Source: Segatella oris (GTDB lineage: Bacteria; Bacteroidota; Bacteroidia; Bacteroidales; Bacteroidaceae). From it: a stretch of DNA of 64,000 nt. The stretch is taken from contig NZ_LR134384.1 of NCBI RefSeq assembly GCF_900637655.1, positions 3,078,501-3,142,500 on the forward strand, read 5' to 3'. A model generated the notes under the pieces. The model was not told where the DNA came from and did not search any database. It saw only the letters and a list, made by a program, of their open reading frames with translations. The position numbers were made by a program, and so were the translations under genes. The number at the start of each line of letters is the position of its first letter. Position 1 is the first letter of the stretch. Positions 34,387 to 43,327 of the stretch are shown here, in pieces.

Positions 34387-36807
34387 ATGATTGGAAAAAT
34401 AGACTGTTTTCTGCCTTGCAGCAATCCCAACGACCTGAAAGAGACCATCGAGATGTTGCGGAAGAGTAAGACAATCCGACAGATAAACTTACTCGTGGAC
34501 TCGGATTTCAAGGTCGCGGAGCGGGCTGATGACTGCACGACTATCGTTGTTGACAATTTGCTTTCGACCGACACCATGCGCAAAGTCAGTGAAAATGCAG
34601 AGGCCGACTATGTGCTTCTTGCGCTCAAATCAACGCCTCTTGTGTTAGGCCAGCATGCACTTGACCGCCTGCTTCGTGTGGCCACAGATACCCATGCGGC
34701 CTTGGTTTATAGCGATTATCATGCGGTTGTTGACGGGAAACGCGAGCAACATCCAGTCATAGACTATCAGATGGGGAGTCTGCGTGACGATTTTGATTTC
34801 GGTTCCTTGCTGTTCATTCGTGCCGATCTGTTGCATGAATATGCTGCAACTTGCGGTAAAGAGGGCGGTCATCAGTTTGCTTTTGCCGGACTTTACGACC
34901 TGCGTCTGTTCCTCAGTCGCAAGGGGAAACTCTTCCATATCAATGAATATCTCTATACAACAGAGGAGTCTGATACGCGAAAGAGCGGTGAACGCCAGTT
35001 CGATTACGTCAATCCGCGCAACCGCGAGGTGCAGATCGAAATGGAAAAGGCTGTTACTTTGCATCTCGAAGCCGTTGGTGCACGCATTGATACGCATGAT
35101 TATGAAGCGCCAAACTTTAACCGTGAGCCTTTCAATTGCGAGGCCTCTGTCGTCATTCCAGTGTATAATCGCGAGCGAACGATAGCCGATGCCGTGAAAA
35201 GTGCATTGCAACAAGAGGCCGATTTCAAGTATAATGTGATTGTTGTCAATAATCACAGCAGTGACCATACAGGCGATATCCTGCGCGAGTTGGCTTGCGA
35301 ACGCCTCATAGTTATTGAGCCTGAACGCACTGATTTGGGGATTGGCGGCTGCTGGAATGTAGCTGTTGACGATGCAAGGTGTGGCCGTTTTACCGTTCAG
35401 TTGGATAGCGATGATCTCTATTCTTCCCCACATACGCTGCAGAAAATCGTTGATGCGTTCCATGAACAGCATGCAGCAATGATTATAGGTGCCTATCGTA
35501 TGTGTGATTTTGAACTCAAGACACTGCCTCCGGGAATGATAGAACATCGTGAATGGACCGAAGATAACGGTTGCAACAATGCCTTACGCATTAATGGTTT
35601 GGGTGCTCCACGCGCATTCTTTACGCCACTTCTGCGTGAAATTCATTTCCCTAACACCAGTTATGGCGAGGATTATGCGTTGGGATTGGCTTTCAGTCGC
35701 CGCTATCGTATAGGCAGAATATACGATGAACTCTATCTTTGCAGGCGGTGGGGAGGCAACAGCGATGCTGCATTGAGCATTGAAAAGGTGAATGCCAACA
35801 ATCTTTATAAGGACCGTTTGCGCACGATAGAGTTGAAGGCACGCCGTCAGTTGGTGAGCAAAAAGGCTTCTCTTGGTGACGATGACGACTTGAAACGCTT
35901 TTTCAATCAACAGTTGAAACAGTGGGAGGATGCCCGAAAACGCTATCAAGACCTGCGGGATGTGAAGACAAAACAATTAGGCATATTGCGCGTGCAGTAT
36001 AATCCGGCACGCATGGTAAGCACTGGAGCGAAGATTGATGCACACACATTGGCACAGCGTCCTTGCTTTCTTTGTGCATCAAATCGGCCGAAAGAACAGC
36101 TGACGGAAAGGCTTGATGATGACTTCTGTCTGCTTGTTAATCCGTTCCCTATCCTTCCTATCCACTTCACTATTCCTGCTTTGCGCCATGAGCCACAGGC
36201 TATTCTGTCGCATTATGGTGAGGTTCATAAGCTGCTTTCAAGGTATAAAGCGCTCATGGTGTTCTATAATGGGCCGAAATGTGGGGCGAGTGCTCCCGAT
36301 CATCAGCATCTGCAAGCGGGTGAAAGTGGGCTTGTGCCCTTGCAACGTGAATGGAAACGCATGCAAAAAAGCCTTGAGCCGATAGTCACATTGAATGAAG
36401 ATAACGATGTTTGTCTGCTTCGTGACTTCGTGGTTCCAGCGCTTGTCATTCGCAGTACGAGTGCCGAGAGCGACGAAAAGCTCTTTCATCTTGTGTATAA
36501 GTGCTTGCCGTTACGTGACGGAGAGACCGAGCCGATGATGAATATCGTGGCTTGGCGTGAAGGCAGACAGTATATTTCAGTGGTTATTCCGCGTGAAAAG
36601 CATCGCCCGGATTGCTATTTTGACGAGGGCGAAAAACAGTTGTTGGTAAGTCCCGGGGCCTTGGATATGTCGGGATTGCTGATTGTTCCGCGTGAAGAAG
36701 ACTTCAATAAACTGACCGAAACGCAGGCTGAAACCATCCTGAAAGAGTGTGGTGTCACTGAAAAGACAATGCAGGCGGTGGTTGAACGCATAAAAGAAAA
36801 CAACTGA
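34387..36807 (+). CDS. GT2 glycosyltransferase fused to a HIT-like (DUF4922) domain
   Basis: 806 residues, cytoplasmic. Residues 1-245 look like a degenerate GT2 domain (ADYVLLAL and LVYSDYHAV). Residues 255-480 are a normal GT2 domain with ASVVIPVYNRERTIADAVKS, the metal motif DSDD in FTVQLDSDDLY, and SYGEDYALGLAFS. After a helical linker, residues 545-806 are a HIT-superfamily domain of the DUF4922 type: zinc-like pair RPCFLCASNRP, then LLVNPFPILPIHFTI and the active-site-like PDHQHLQAG. That fold transfers or cleaves nucleotides on sugar-phosphates. Fusion of sugar transferase and nucleotidyl-type domain suggests one pathway. The next two genes follow by 2 bp each. Confidence 0.83.
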   Translation: MIGKIDCFLPCSNPNDLKETIEMLRKSKTIRQINLLVDSDFKVAERADDCTTIVVDNLLSTDTMRKVSENAEADYVLLALKSTPLVLGQHALDRLLRVATDTHAALVYSDYHAVVDGKREQHPVIDYQMGSLRDDFDFGSLLFIRADLLHEYAATCGKEGGHQFAFAGLYDLRLFLSRKGKLFHINEYLYTTEESDTRKSGERQFDYVNPRNREVQIEMEKAVTLHLEAVGARIDTHDYEAPNFNREPFNCEASVVIPVYNRERTIADAVKSALQQEADFKYNVIVVNNHSSDHTGDILRELACERLIVIEPERTDLGIGGCWNVAVDDARCGRFTVQLDSDDLYSSPHTLQKIVDAFHEQHAAMIIGAYRMCDFELKTLPPGMIEHREWTEDNGCNNALRINGLGAPRAFFTPLLREIHFPNTSYGEDYALGLAFSRRYRIGRIYDELYLCRRWGGNSDAALSIEKVNANNLYKDRLRTIELKARRQLVSKKASLGDDDDLKRFFNQQLKQWEDARKRYQDLRDVKTKQLGILRVQYNPARMVSTGAKIDAHTLAQRPCFLCASNRPKEQLTERLDDDFCLLVNPFPILPIHFTIPALRHEPQAILSHYGEVHKLLSRYKALMVFYNGPKCGASAPDHQHLQAGESGLVPLQREWKRMQKSLEPIVTLNEDNDVCLLRDFVVPALVIRSTSAESDEKLFHLVYKCLPLRDGETEPMMNIVAWREGRQYISVVIPREKHRPDCYFDEGEKQLLVSPGALDMSGLLIVPREEDFNKLTETQAETILKECGVTEKTMQAVVERIKENN

Positions 36808-36809
36808 AA

Positions 36810-38153
36810 ATGGTCTTGAAAGATAATCATATGCAGGTAGATACACAGCCGGATGTGTCGGTAGGCATTGTCAGTGGAAGTCAGATTAGGTTTCGTCTTG
36901 ATGCGCCTTATCTTGTAGAGGGGGGGCTTGCAGAGGGCGAACAAACGGTTGCTTTTGCTGAAAAAAGTATACATTGGAAAGGAAAATGCTATCAAGAGCT
37001 GACTTTCATACCACAACAAAGCGATGCTTCTTTCTCACTTTTCGATGTCACTATAGGTGTAAACTTTCATTGGGAGCGTAAGGAAACACAGACTTTTCTT
37101 GGCAGATTGAAGTTCATAGTCAATGAAGATAAGGTGTGTGCTGTCAATGAATTGCCGGTTGAAAGCTATTTGGAGAGTGTTATCTCAAGTGAAATGAGTG
37201 CTACTTCGAGCCTCGAACTGCTCAAGGCTCATGCTGTGATATCGCGTAGTTGGCTGTTGGTGCAGATGCAAAACCGCAAGGATAATCATGGAAAAAGCAA
37301 GTCCATGTCGTCTGAAATGCCTACTGAAGGAGAACTTATCCGCTGGTATGACCGCGAAGATCATACGCTTTTCGATGTCTGTGCCGATGATCATTGCCAG
37401 CGTTATCAAGGAATAACGAAAGAAACAAGCCCACAGGTGGCAGAGGCTATCAGGCAAACCAAGGGGCAGGTGCTGCTGTATGACGGTGAAATCTGCGATG
37501 CAAGGTTCTCTAAATGCTGTGGAGGTGAGACTGAAGAGTTCCAATATTGCTGGGAGAACTTGCGCAAACCTTATCTCGTTGCCCTACGTGATGCGCCGCA
37601 TAATGAGTCACTTCAGTTGAATGTTGAGGCTGATGCAGACCGTTGGATACGCTCAAATCCGGAGAGTTTCTGCAATACACACGATGTAAAAGTGCTTTCA
37701 CAAGTGCTCAACAACTATGACCAGGAGACGTCAGACTTCTACCGTTGGCGCGTGGAATACACGCAGGAGCAGCTTCAGATGCTGATAACCGAGAAGCTTG
37801 AAATAGACTTTGGGCATATCATTGACCTTATTCCTGTGGAGCGTGGAACGAGTGGAAGACTTTCAAAGCTTAAGATAATAGGTGACAGAAAGACGCTTGT
37901 CATTGGCAAGGAACTGGAGATTCGCCGTGCTTTGAGCAAGACTCATCTCTACAGTTCGGCTTTTGTGGTCGATGCACTTGACCGCAATGAGCAGGGAATT
38001 CCGCAGCGGTTTGTCCTCATTGGAGCCGGTTGGGGGCATGGTGTAGGGCTTTGTCAGATTGGCGCAGCCGTCATGGGAGAGCGTGGTTACAATTATAATG
38101 AAATCCTGTTGCATTATTATAAAGGTGCAACTATCGAACAAATCTATCATTAG
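36810..38153 (+). CDS. SpoIID/LytB-domain cell-wall protein
   Basis: 447 residues. The SpoIID core is clear: VNELPVESYLESVISSEMSATSSLE (about 112-135) holds the conserved catalytic Glu of the lytic-transglycosylase fold, and KGQVLLYDGEICDARFSKCCGGETE and GWGHGVGLCQIGAAVMGERGYN near the C-terminus complete it. SpoIID acts on peptidoglycan glycan strands, cleaving those stripped of stem peptides. No N-terminal signal peptide is evident from either ATG (36810 or 36831), which is odd for a wall enzyme. Coupled to the genes on both sides. Confidence 0.87.
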   Translation: MVLKDNHMQVDTQPDVSVGIVSGSQIRFRLDAPYLVEGGLAEGEQTVAFAEKSIHWKGKCYQELTFIPQQSDASFSLFDVTIGVNFHWERKETQTFLGRLKFIVNEDKVCAVNELPVESYLESVISSEMSATSSLELLKAHAVISRSWLLVQMQNRKDNHGKSKSMSSEMPTEGELIRWYDREDHTLFDVCADDHCQRYQGITKETSPQVAEAIRQTKGQVLLYDGEICDARFSKCCGGETEEFQYCWENLRKPYLVALRDAPHNESLQLNVEADADRWIRSNPESFCNTHDVKVLSQVLNNYDQETSDFYRWRVEYTQEQLQMLITEKLEIDFGHIIDLIPVERGTSGRLSKLKIIGDRKTLVIGKELEIRRALSKTHLYSSAFVVDALDRNEQGIPQRFVLIGAGWGHGVGLCQIGAAVMGERGYNYNEILLHYYKGATIEQIYH

Positions 38154-38155
38154 AC

Positions 38156-39442
38156 ATGAAGAATTCAAGACCTTGGACATGGGTTCCTTCACTTTATTTC
38201 GCTGAAGGGCTGCCTTATATTGCCGTGACAGTGCTGGCCATCGAAATCTATATGCAGCTTGGGTTGAGTGATGCAGAAGTGACATTCTATACCTCTTGGC
38301 TCTATTTACCATGGGTGATAAAGCCTTTCTGGAGTCCTTTTCTCGAGTTGTATAAGACAAAACGCTGGTGGATTACAGCCATGCAACTGCTTCTTGGCGC
38401 TGCTTTTGCGGGCGTTGCCTTTACCATTCAGGCTTCATGGTGGCTGCAAGGAACAATTTGTTTCTTTTGGATGATGGCCTTTTCAAGTGCAACTCACGAC
38501 GTAGCTGCTGATGGTTTCTACATGATGGGACTTGACCAACACGACCAAGCGTTCTTTGTGGGCATTCGAAGTACGTTCTATCGCCTTTCAATGATAGTCG
38601 GGAAAGGAGTTCTTATCATGCTTGCCGGTGTGCTTCAAGTGGTGTTCCGTTATCAGATTAAATTCTCATGGAGTCTTATTTTCTATGGACTGACAGGGCT
38701 TTTCATCGCTTTCTATCTCTATCATAACTATGTTCTTCCACACCCGAAAGAGGATGCTGACCATGTAAAGAAGCGGGGTGCAGAGGATATTCTGATGGAG
38801 TTTGTGATGACTTTCGTTACATTCTTCTCCAAGAAACAAGTGCTTGTGGCTATTCCTTTCTTGCTTCTTTTCCGACTTCCAGAGGCATTGTTGACTCCCG
38901 TTTCACAGCTTTTCCTGCAAGCCTTGCCAAGTAAAGGCGGATTAGGGCTGTCACCTCAGGAGTTCGGATTGGTCAATGGAACTGTCGGAGTGATAGGTTT
39001 GTTGGTAGGAGGTGTTATCGGTGGGATGCTGGCGAGCCGTGATGGACTGAAGAAGTGGCTATGGCCTATGACCTGTGCAATAACAATTCCCAATGTTGCT
39101 TACGTGTATTTAGCTTATGCAATGCCTGAAAGCTTGATTGCAATCAACGTGTGCGTATGTCTTGAGAACTTTGGTTATGGCTTTGGTTTCAGTGCATATA
39201 TGCTCTTCATGATATACTTTTCTCAAGGTCAGCACAAGACATCTCATTATGCACTTTGCACGGGGTTCATGGCCCTTTCGATGATGTTGCCGGGCTTGTT
39301 TGCCGGTGCTTTGGCCCAGGCGGTAGGCTATCGGATGTTCTTTATCATTGTGATGATCAGCTGTTTGCTGCCGTTCGCCGTTGCCTCCTTCCTGAAAATC
39401 GACCCGAACTTCGGTAAGAAAGAAGTAGAAGAAGAATTATAA
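38156..39442 (+). CDS. AmpG-like major facilitator transporter
   Basis: 428 residues with about 12 membrane segments. It starts PWTWVPSLYFAEGLPYIAVT and later has ATHDVAADGFYM, both typical of the AmpG/acetyl-CoA-transporter branch of the MFS, which imports anhydro-muropeptides for peptidoglycan recycling. Cytoplasmic loop HPKEDADHVKKRGAEDI lies in the middle. It follows the SpoIID gene by 2 bp and is followed by a terminator, so the operon is GT2/HIT - spoIID-like - ampG-like. Substrate is inferred from family and neighbours. Confidence 0.85.
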   Translation: MKNSRPWTWVPSLYFAEGLPYIAVTVLAIEIYMQLGLSDAEVTFYTSWLYLPWVIKPFWSPFLELYKTKRWWITAMQLLLGAAFAGVAFTIQASWWLQGTICFFWMMAFSSATHDVAADGFYMMGLDQHDQAFFVGIRSTFYRLSMIVGKGVLIMLAGVLQVVFRYQIKFSWSLIFYGLTGLFIAFYLYHNYVLPHPKEDADHVKKRGAEDILMEFVMTFVTFFSKKQVLVAIPFLLLFRLPEALLTPVSQLFLQALPSKGGLGLSPQEFGLVNGTVGVIGLLVGGVIGGMLASRDGLKKWLWPMTCAITIPNVAYVYLAYAMPESLIAINVCVCLENFGYGFGFSAYMLFMIYFSQGQHKTSHYALCTGFMALSMMLPGLFAGALAQAVGYRMFFIIVMISCLLPFAVASFLKIDPNFGKKEVEEEL

Positions 39443-39449
39443 AACAAGG

Positions 39450-39485
39450 AAAAGGCTTGCAAACGGTGATGTCTGCAGGCCTTTT
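39450..39485. terminator. Terminator between convergent operons
   Basis: AAAAGGCTTGCA (39450-39461) pairs with TGCAGGCCTTTT (39474-39485), one G-U pair, 12-nt loop. It sits right after the AmpG-like stop and before the end of the minus-strand gene. Confidence 0.75.
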
Positions 39486-39498
39486 ATATTAGATGTTT

Positions 39499-40020
39499 TC
39501 ATTTCAGAAGTTCGGGCAGAGCTATCATTCCTTGCATTTTAAAAGGCTTTTTCATGCGCTTATATGTGGTCTTTTCCTCATCTTCTTCTGGCTGAAAAAG
39601 TCGTGTGATGATTTTATCGAGGAAGAAAGAACCTTGCCGATAGCGAAAGATATATTTCATATTGTAGAAATATTTGCCTCCTCCCCAACTGATAAGCAAC
39701 ATGAAACCACGCTTGGTTTGCATGAGACTGTCTACACAGAAGTTCTTACATTCAAAGTCGGCAAGCGGTAATTTGATAGTTGCAAACCTTGTCTTACCAC
39801 TTGAGAAATGGATATATCCGCGTCGAAACTCATCATTCGTATCTCTGACATACCTTATTTGATAAGTCTTTTTGCCATATAACTGACCTTTCAATGTCAG
39901 TCTTTGCCAAACGTCCCAGCGTGGTATCTCTTCTCGAAAACCAGTCTTTCCGACATTTGCACATTGTCCTTGAAAAGCAAGACAAAGCAAGGAATAGAGT
40001 AACAACAAGTATTTGTTCAT
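39499..40020 (-). CDS. Hypothetical secreted protein
   Basis: 173 residues. Residues 1-20 are a signal peptide (LLLLYSLLCLAFQGQCA). The mature part is basic and aromatic-rich with predicted beta strands (RLTLKGQLYGKKTYQIRYVR, GYIHFSSGKTRFATIKLPLA, GKYFYNMKYIFRYRQG). No known family recognised. It starts 11 bp after the upstream gene and is the last of the aguA-aguB run, so it may be only a passenger. Confidence 0.65.
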   Translation of the reverse strand: MNKYLLLLYSLLCLAFQGQCANVGKTGFREEIPRWDVWQRLTLKGQLYGKKTYQIRYVRDTNDEFRRGYIHFSSGKTRFATIKLPLADFECKNFCVDSLMQTKRGFMLLISWGGGKYFYNMKYIFRYRQGSFFLDKIITRLFQPEEDEEKTTYKRMKKPFKMQGMIALPELLK

Positions 40021-40031
40021 GTCGTTGGGCT

Positions 40032-40598
40032 TTAATCAAGTATTGGATAATAATAGTTGACGCCGAGACACCCCTCATATTGCTCAATCTTTACAGGCGC
40101 CCCGATTTGTAATTTATTGTAAAGTTTGTGGGAGATATATACCCTTTCATCTTCTTTTAAGTCATTCCATGGAGCGAGTTTTAAGTAATATCGATGCCCT
40201 TTTCCTGTTGTACTCGACTTATCTTTAATGCTCGAATCAAAATACTTTGGCTTAGATGGGTCGAAAGTTATATTGCAAAATATGAGCGTACTATAGCTAT
40301 AAACAAAGCAACCGATTAGTATTACTCCAATGAAAAGAAGCAAATCGCGCTGCCCATACGTTGGCGTTATGTGCTCATTTCGTGTGCAAAGATAAGTCAG
40401 GACGAGTGTAACCACGATGACAATCAACCAGAATTGAGAAGGAATATGAAGGAGATTCTCTCGCCAAGCACTATATAACAGGCCTAAAGAACAAACACTT
40501 CCTATCGACAATAGCGATGGATGAGGGTCTGTTTTACTGACATAAAATTTCGCCAATCCATGGCTTTTGTTGTAGACAATGATTGCAACGAGGGGCAA
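40032..40598 (-). CDS. C-terminal part of a probably frameshifted membrane protein
   Basis: The largest frame begins at a TTG (40598) and has no nearby ATG. Its frame also stays open upstream and encodes IHSIAALLPLVAIIVYN, a good membrane helix that continues naturally from KANKLKK at the end of the cytosolic part of the upstream gene. Three more membrane segments follow, then a soluble beta-rich tail (GHRYYLKLAPWNDLKEDERV and PVKIEQYEGCLG). The simplest reading is one gene 40032-41166 with a one-base frame change near 40618. Function unknown. Confidence 0.55.
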   Translation of the reverse strand: MPLVAIIVYNKSHGLAKFYVSKTDPHPSLLSIGSVCSLGLLYSAWRENLLHIPSQFWLIVIVVTLVLTYLCTRNEHITPTYGQRDLLLFIGVILIGCFVYSYSTLIFCNITFDPSKPKYFDSSIKDKSSTTGKGHRYYLKLAPWNDLKEDERVYISHKLYNKLQIGAPVKIEQYEGCLGVNYYYPILD

Positions 40599-41166
40599 AA
40601 GTGCGGCAATTGAGTGGATAGATTATTTTCTTGAGCTTGTTTGCCTTATTTCTGATATCTTCTTCACTTGCTCCATAGTGCAAATCTGATAGCATTTCTT
40701 CCGTCTCTTGCTTTTCATCAATGATATCTTTGTTTTGAAATTGCGAATGAGCCCATGCTTCTATGCTCGCAAAACCATCGTAATCATTGGATATAATAAT
40801 AAACTTTGACAACCTCGTTGCATGCAGAGTGATTCGGTTTTTCTCATCTTCATAGCAGTCAATCTCAGCCATTGGAAGGATTGTTTTGCCGAAAATGCTA
40901 ACACGAATCACGGCTTCTGGTGTGATGAACAGCTTCGAAACTACTTGGTTTATCACATAACCCATACTGCCAATAATAAAGGCTAAGGCCAGCAACCCCA
41001 AGTAAATGCGTGCTGATAAGTCATAATCGTCAAACGTCATCATGGTATAAAAGGTCATGAGACCAAGGAAAATGAAGAGTAAAGCGACTATCCAGGCACC
41101 GACGATTGACGATTTTTGTGGGCGATGTTCACCGAGAATGCGATGATGTTTCAATGGTTTGTACAT
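40534..41166 (-). CDS. N-terminal part of a probably frameshifted membrane protein
   Basis: 210 residues from ATG 41166, 15 bp after the aguB stop. Two membrane helices (about 22-44 and 53-73) are followed by a soluble PH-like domain (KLFITPEAVIRVSIFGKTIL then MAEIDCYEDEKNRITLHA) and a charged helix (EEDIRNKANKLKKI). The last 25 residues (YPLNCRTFAPRCNHCLQQKP) are Cys/Arg/Pro-rich, unlike the rest, and are read out of frame over the start of a hydrophobic helix that makes sense in the other frame. Hence the ending is likely an artefact of a frameshift. Function unknown. Confidence 0.55.
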   Translation of the reverse strand: MYKPLKHHRILGEHRPQKSSIVGAWIVALLFIFLGLMTFYTMMTFDDYDLSARIYLGLLALAFIIGSMGYVINQVVSKLFITPEAVIRVSIFGKTILPMAEIDCYEDEKNRITLHATRLSKFIIISNDYDGFASIEAWAHSQFQNKDIIDEKQETEEMLSDLHYGASEEDIRNKANKLKKIIYPLNCRTFAPRCNHCLQQKPWIGEILCQ

Positions 41167-41181
41167 AACTTTACAGCTATT

Positions 41182-42069
41182 TTACTCGTCGATATAGCGC
41201 TTAGTGATGTCCTGATAGCTGTCAATGCGGCGGTCACGGAGGAATGGCCACCACCTGCGTACTTGCTCACTGTGGTGCATGTCAACTTCTATCACGATGC
41301 TTTCTTCTTCATTATTGCTGGCTCTGTAATGGATTTCGCCCTGCGGTCCGACAGCAAAGCTGCTGCCCCAGAACTCAATTCCTCGCGTTTGTCCGCTTGG
41401 ATCAGGCTCATGACCAACGCGATTAACGGCAATGACAGGTAGTCCGTTGGCCACTGCATGTCCACGCATTACGGTCGTCCATGCCTCACGTTGTCGCTCC
41501 TGTTCATCGGGCGTATCGCTGCTTTCATAGCCAATGGCCGTGGGATAGATAAGGATTTCGGCCCCTTGCAGCGCCATTAAGCGGGCTGCTTCGGGATACC
41601 ATTGGTCCCAACATACCAACACTCCGAGTCGCCCTATGCTTGTGTCGATGGGATGAAAACCAAGATCTCCGGGCGTGAAATAAAACTTTTCGTAGTATGC
41701 AGGGTCATCAGGAATGTGCATTTTCCGATACTTCCCGGCTATCGTTCCGTCTTTTTCTATCACTACAGCCGTATTGTGATAGAGTCCCGGGGCACGCTTT
41801 TCAAACAGCGAAGTGACGATAACCACTCCGTATTGCTTGGCCAATTCACCATAGAAACCCGTTGAAGGCCCTGGTATCGGCTCTGCAAAATCGAAGTTGT
41901 TGACGTCTTCCACCTGGCAGAAGTAAAGCGAATTGTGAAGTTCCTGCAACACAATGAGCTGTGCTCCACGGGCAGCTAAGTCGGCTATTCCCTTTGCCAA
42001 GCGTTGAATGTTCACAGCAGGATCAGCAACATTATGTTGCTGGAGAAAACCTATTTTTATTTCTTTCAT
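41182..42069 (-). CDS. aguB: N-carbamoylputrescine amidohydrolase
   Basis: 295 residues from ATG 42069. Nitrilase-superfamily triad Glu43 (IVLQELHNS), Lys116 (GKYRKMHIPD) and Cys153 (VLVCWDQWYPE); the surrounding residues are those of N-carbamoylputrescine amidases. It releases ammonia and CO2 from N-carbamoylputrescine to give putrescine (EC 3.5.1.53). Its start overlaps the aguA stop in ATGA, so both enzymes of the pathway are made together. Confidence 0.94.
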   Translation of the reverse strand: MKEIKIGFLQQHNVADPAVNIQRLAKGIADLAARGAQLIVLQELHNSLYFCQVEDVNNFDFAEPIPGPSTGFYGELAKQYGVVIVTSLFEKRAPGLYHNTAVVIEKDGTIAGKYRKMHIPDDPAYYEKFYFTPGDLGFHPIDTSIGRLGVLVCWDQWYPEAARLMALQGAEILIYPTAIGYESSDTPDEQERQREAWTTVMRGHAVANGLPVIAVNRVGHEPDPSGQTRGIEFWGSSFAVGPQGEIHYRASNNEEESIVIEVDMHHSEQVRRWWPFLRDRRIDSYQDITKRYIDE

Positions 42070-43094
42070 AACTTTGGATATTGCATAGTGAGACAATGAA
42101 GTGAGCCGTGCTGACGGATAACCGTGCGTGCATCAATGCCTATAACCTTGCGGTCGGGGAAGGCTTTCTGCAGTTGTTGCATAGCTAAACGGTCTCTTTC
42201 GGGTTGTGCATACGTAGGACAGAGCACGTGATGATTGAGGATAACGAAGTTGGCATAGGTTGCAGGAAGCCGCTCTTTATTGTCGTATATCGGCTCAGGA
42301 AAAGGCAATCGCAGCAGATGATAGGGCTTCCCCTCAAGCGTGCGCAGTGTTTTCAGCTGGTCTTCCAAAGCTTGGAAGTCAGCGAAATGCACATCTTCTT
42401 CGTCGCTGTATATATATAATAAGGTGTCATTGGGCGCCAATCTCACGGTCGTGTCAATATGTCCGTCGGTGTCATCGCCAAGGAGTTGACCGTGTTCAAG
42501 CCATACAATGCGCTCTGCATGCAGTGTTTCGAGCAGCTTTCTCTCAATGTCTTCACGCGTCATGGGTTGGTTTCTGTGAGGTGCCAAAAGGCAGCATGTG
42601 GTGGTGAAAATGGTGCCTTTACCGTCACTTTCAATGCTTCCACCCTCTAAAACGAAGTCGGTGTGGTCTTCTATGGTGCCGTCAAAGGCTCCCATTTGAG
42701 CCATGTTGCGTGTGATGGCATTGTCTTTCTGCCAGTTGAATTTCTCTCCCCAGCCATTGAATTTGAAGTCAAGCATGCGTAATTCAGAACCGTTCGAAAG
42801 CGTGACAGCGCCGTGGTCGCGTGCCCAAGTGTCGTTGGTATCTATCGCGAAATAGCGGATATTGGCATGTTGACTGCTTGAAAGTTGCTGCTCAAGCAGG
42901 GCTTTCACCTTGTCGGGTTCAGGCGTAACGATGAGAAGTTGCTCATCCGTTGTGATGACTTTCGCCATTTCAATGAATGTCTTTGTAATGTCTTCGAGAT
43001 AGGGAAGCCAGTCGGTTTGAGCATGGGGCCACGTGAGTTGAATGCCTCGTTGCGGTGCCCATTCAGCCGGAAGTACAAAGTCTTTGTTTGCCAT
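42066..43094 (-). CDS. aguA: Agmatine deiminase
   Basis: 342 residues from ATG 43094 (MANKDFVLPAEW); an ATG 21 bp upstream is less likely because the family starts at this point. Active-site features are DTNDTWARDHGAV, FVLEGGSIESDG and the catalytic Cys in HGSLHCLTMQYP at the C-terminus. It hydrolyses agmatine to N-carbamoylputrescine and ammonia (EC 3.5.3.12), upstream of AguB. A minus-strand box TAATTTTG (43144-43137) lies 42 bp before the start. No arginine decarboxylase gene is in the window. Confidence 0.95.
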   Translation of the reverse strand: MANKDFVLPAEWAPQRGIQLTWPHAQTDWLPYLEDITKTFIEMAKVITTDEQLLIVTPEPDKVKALLEQQLSSSQHANIRYFAIDTNDTWARDHGAVTLSNGSELRMLDFKFNGWGEKFNWQKDNAITRNMAQMGAFDGTIEDHTDFVLEGGSIESDGKGTIFTTTCCLLAPHRNQPMTREDIERKLLETLHAERIVWLEHGQLLGDDTDGHIDTTVRLAPNDTLLYIYSDEEDVHFADFQALEDQLKTLRTLEGKPYHLLRLPFPEPIYDNKERLPATYANFVILNHHVLCPTYAQPERDRLAMQQLQKAFPDRKVIGIDARTVIRQHGSLHCLTMQYPKL

Positions 43095-43327
43095 ATCGTA
43101 GGAGTGATAGTTCAATATATAATCGTTTGCTGGTTACAAAATTAGTTGTTTTTTTCCAATTGTTGTGAGTTTGAAGAATAGAAAGGTGAATATTTTTGTG
43201 AGAAATGAGAGTAGCGCACGCTTCATTCAGGGTGCATCGTGAAGCTTTTCAGGGCGTTTCGAATGCGGTTTTCATAGCTTTGGAAAGCCGGAATGAACGC
43301 TTTGATTGTAAACTTAAATGACAGTTG

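Noticed and set aside
34645-35547. 300-codon antisense frame opposite the glycosyltransferase
   Set aside because: No recognisable domain, lies wholly inside a gene with strong GT2 motifs on the other strand.
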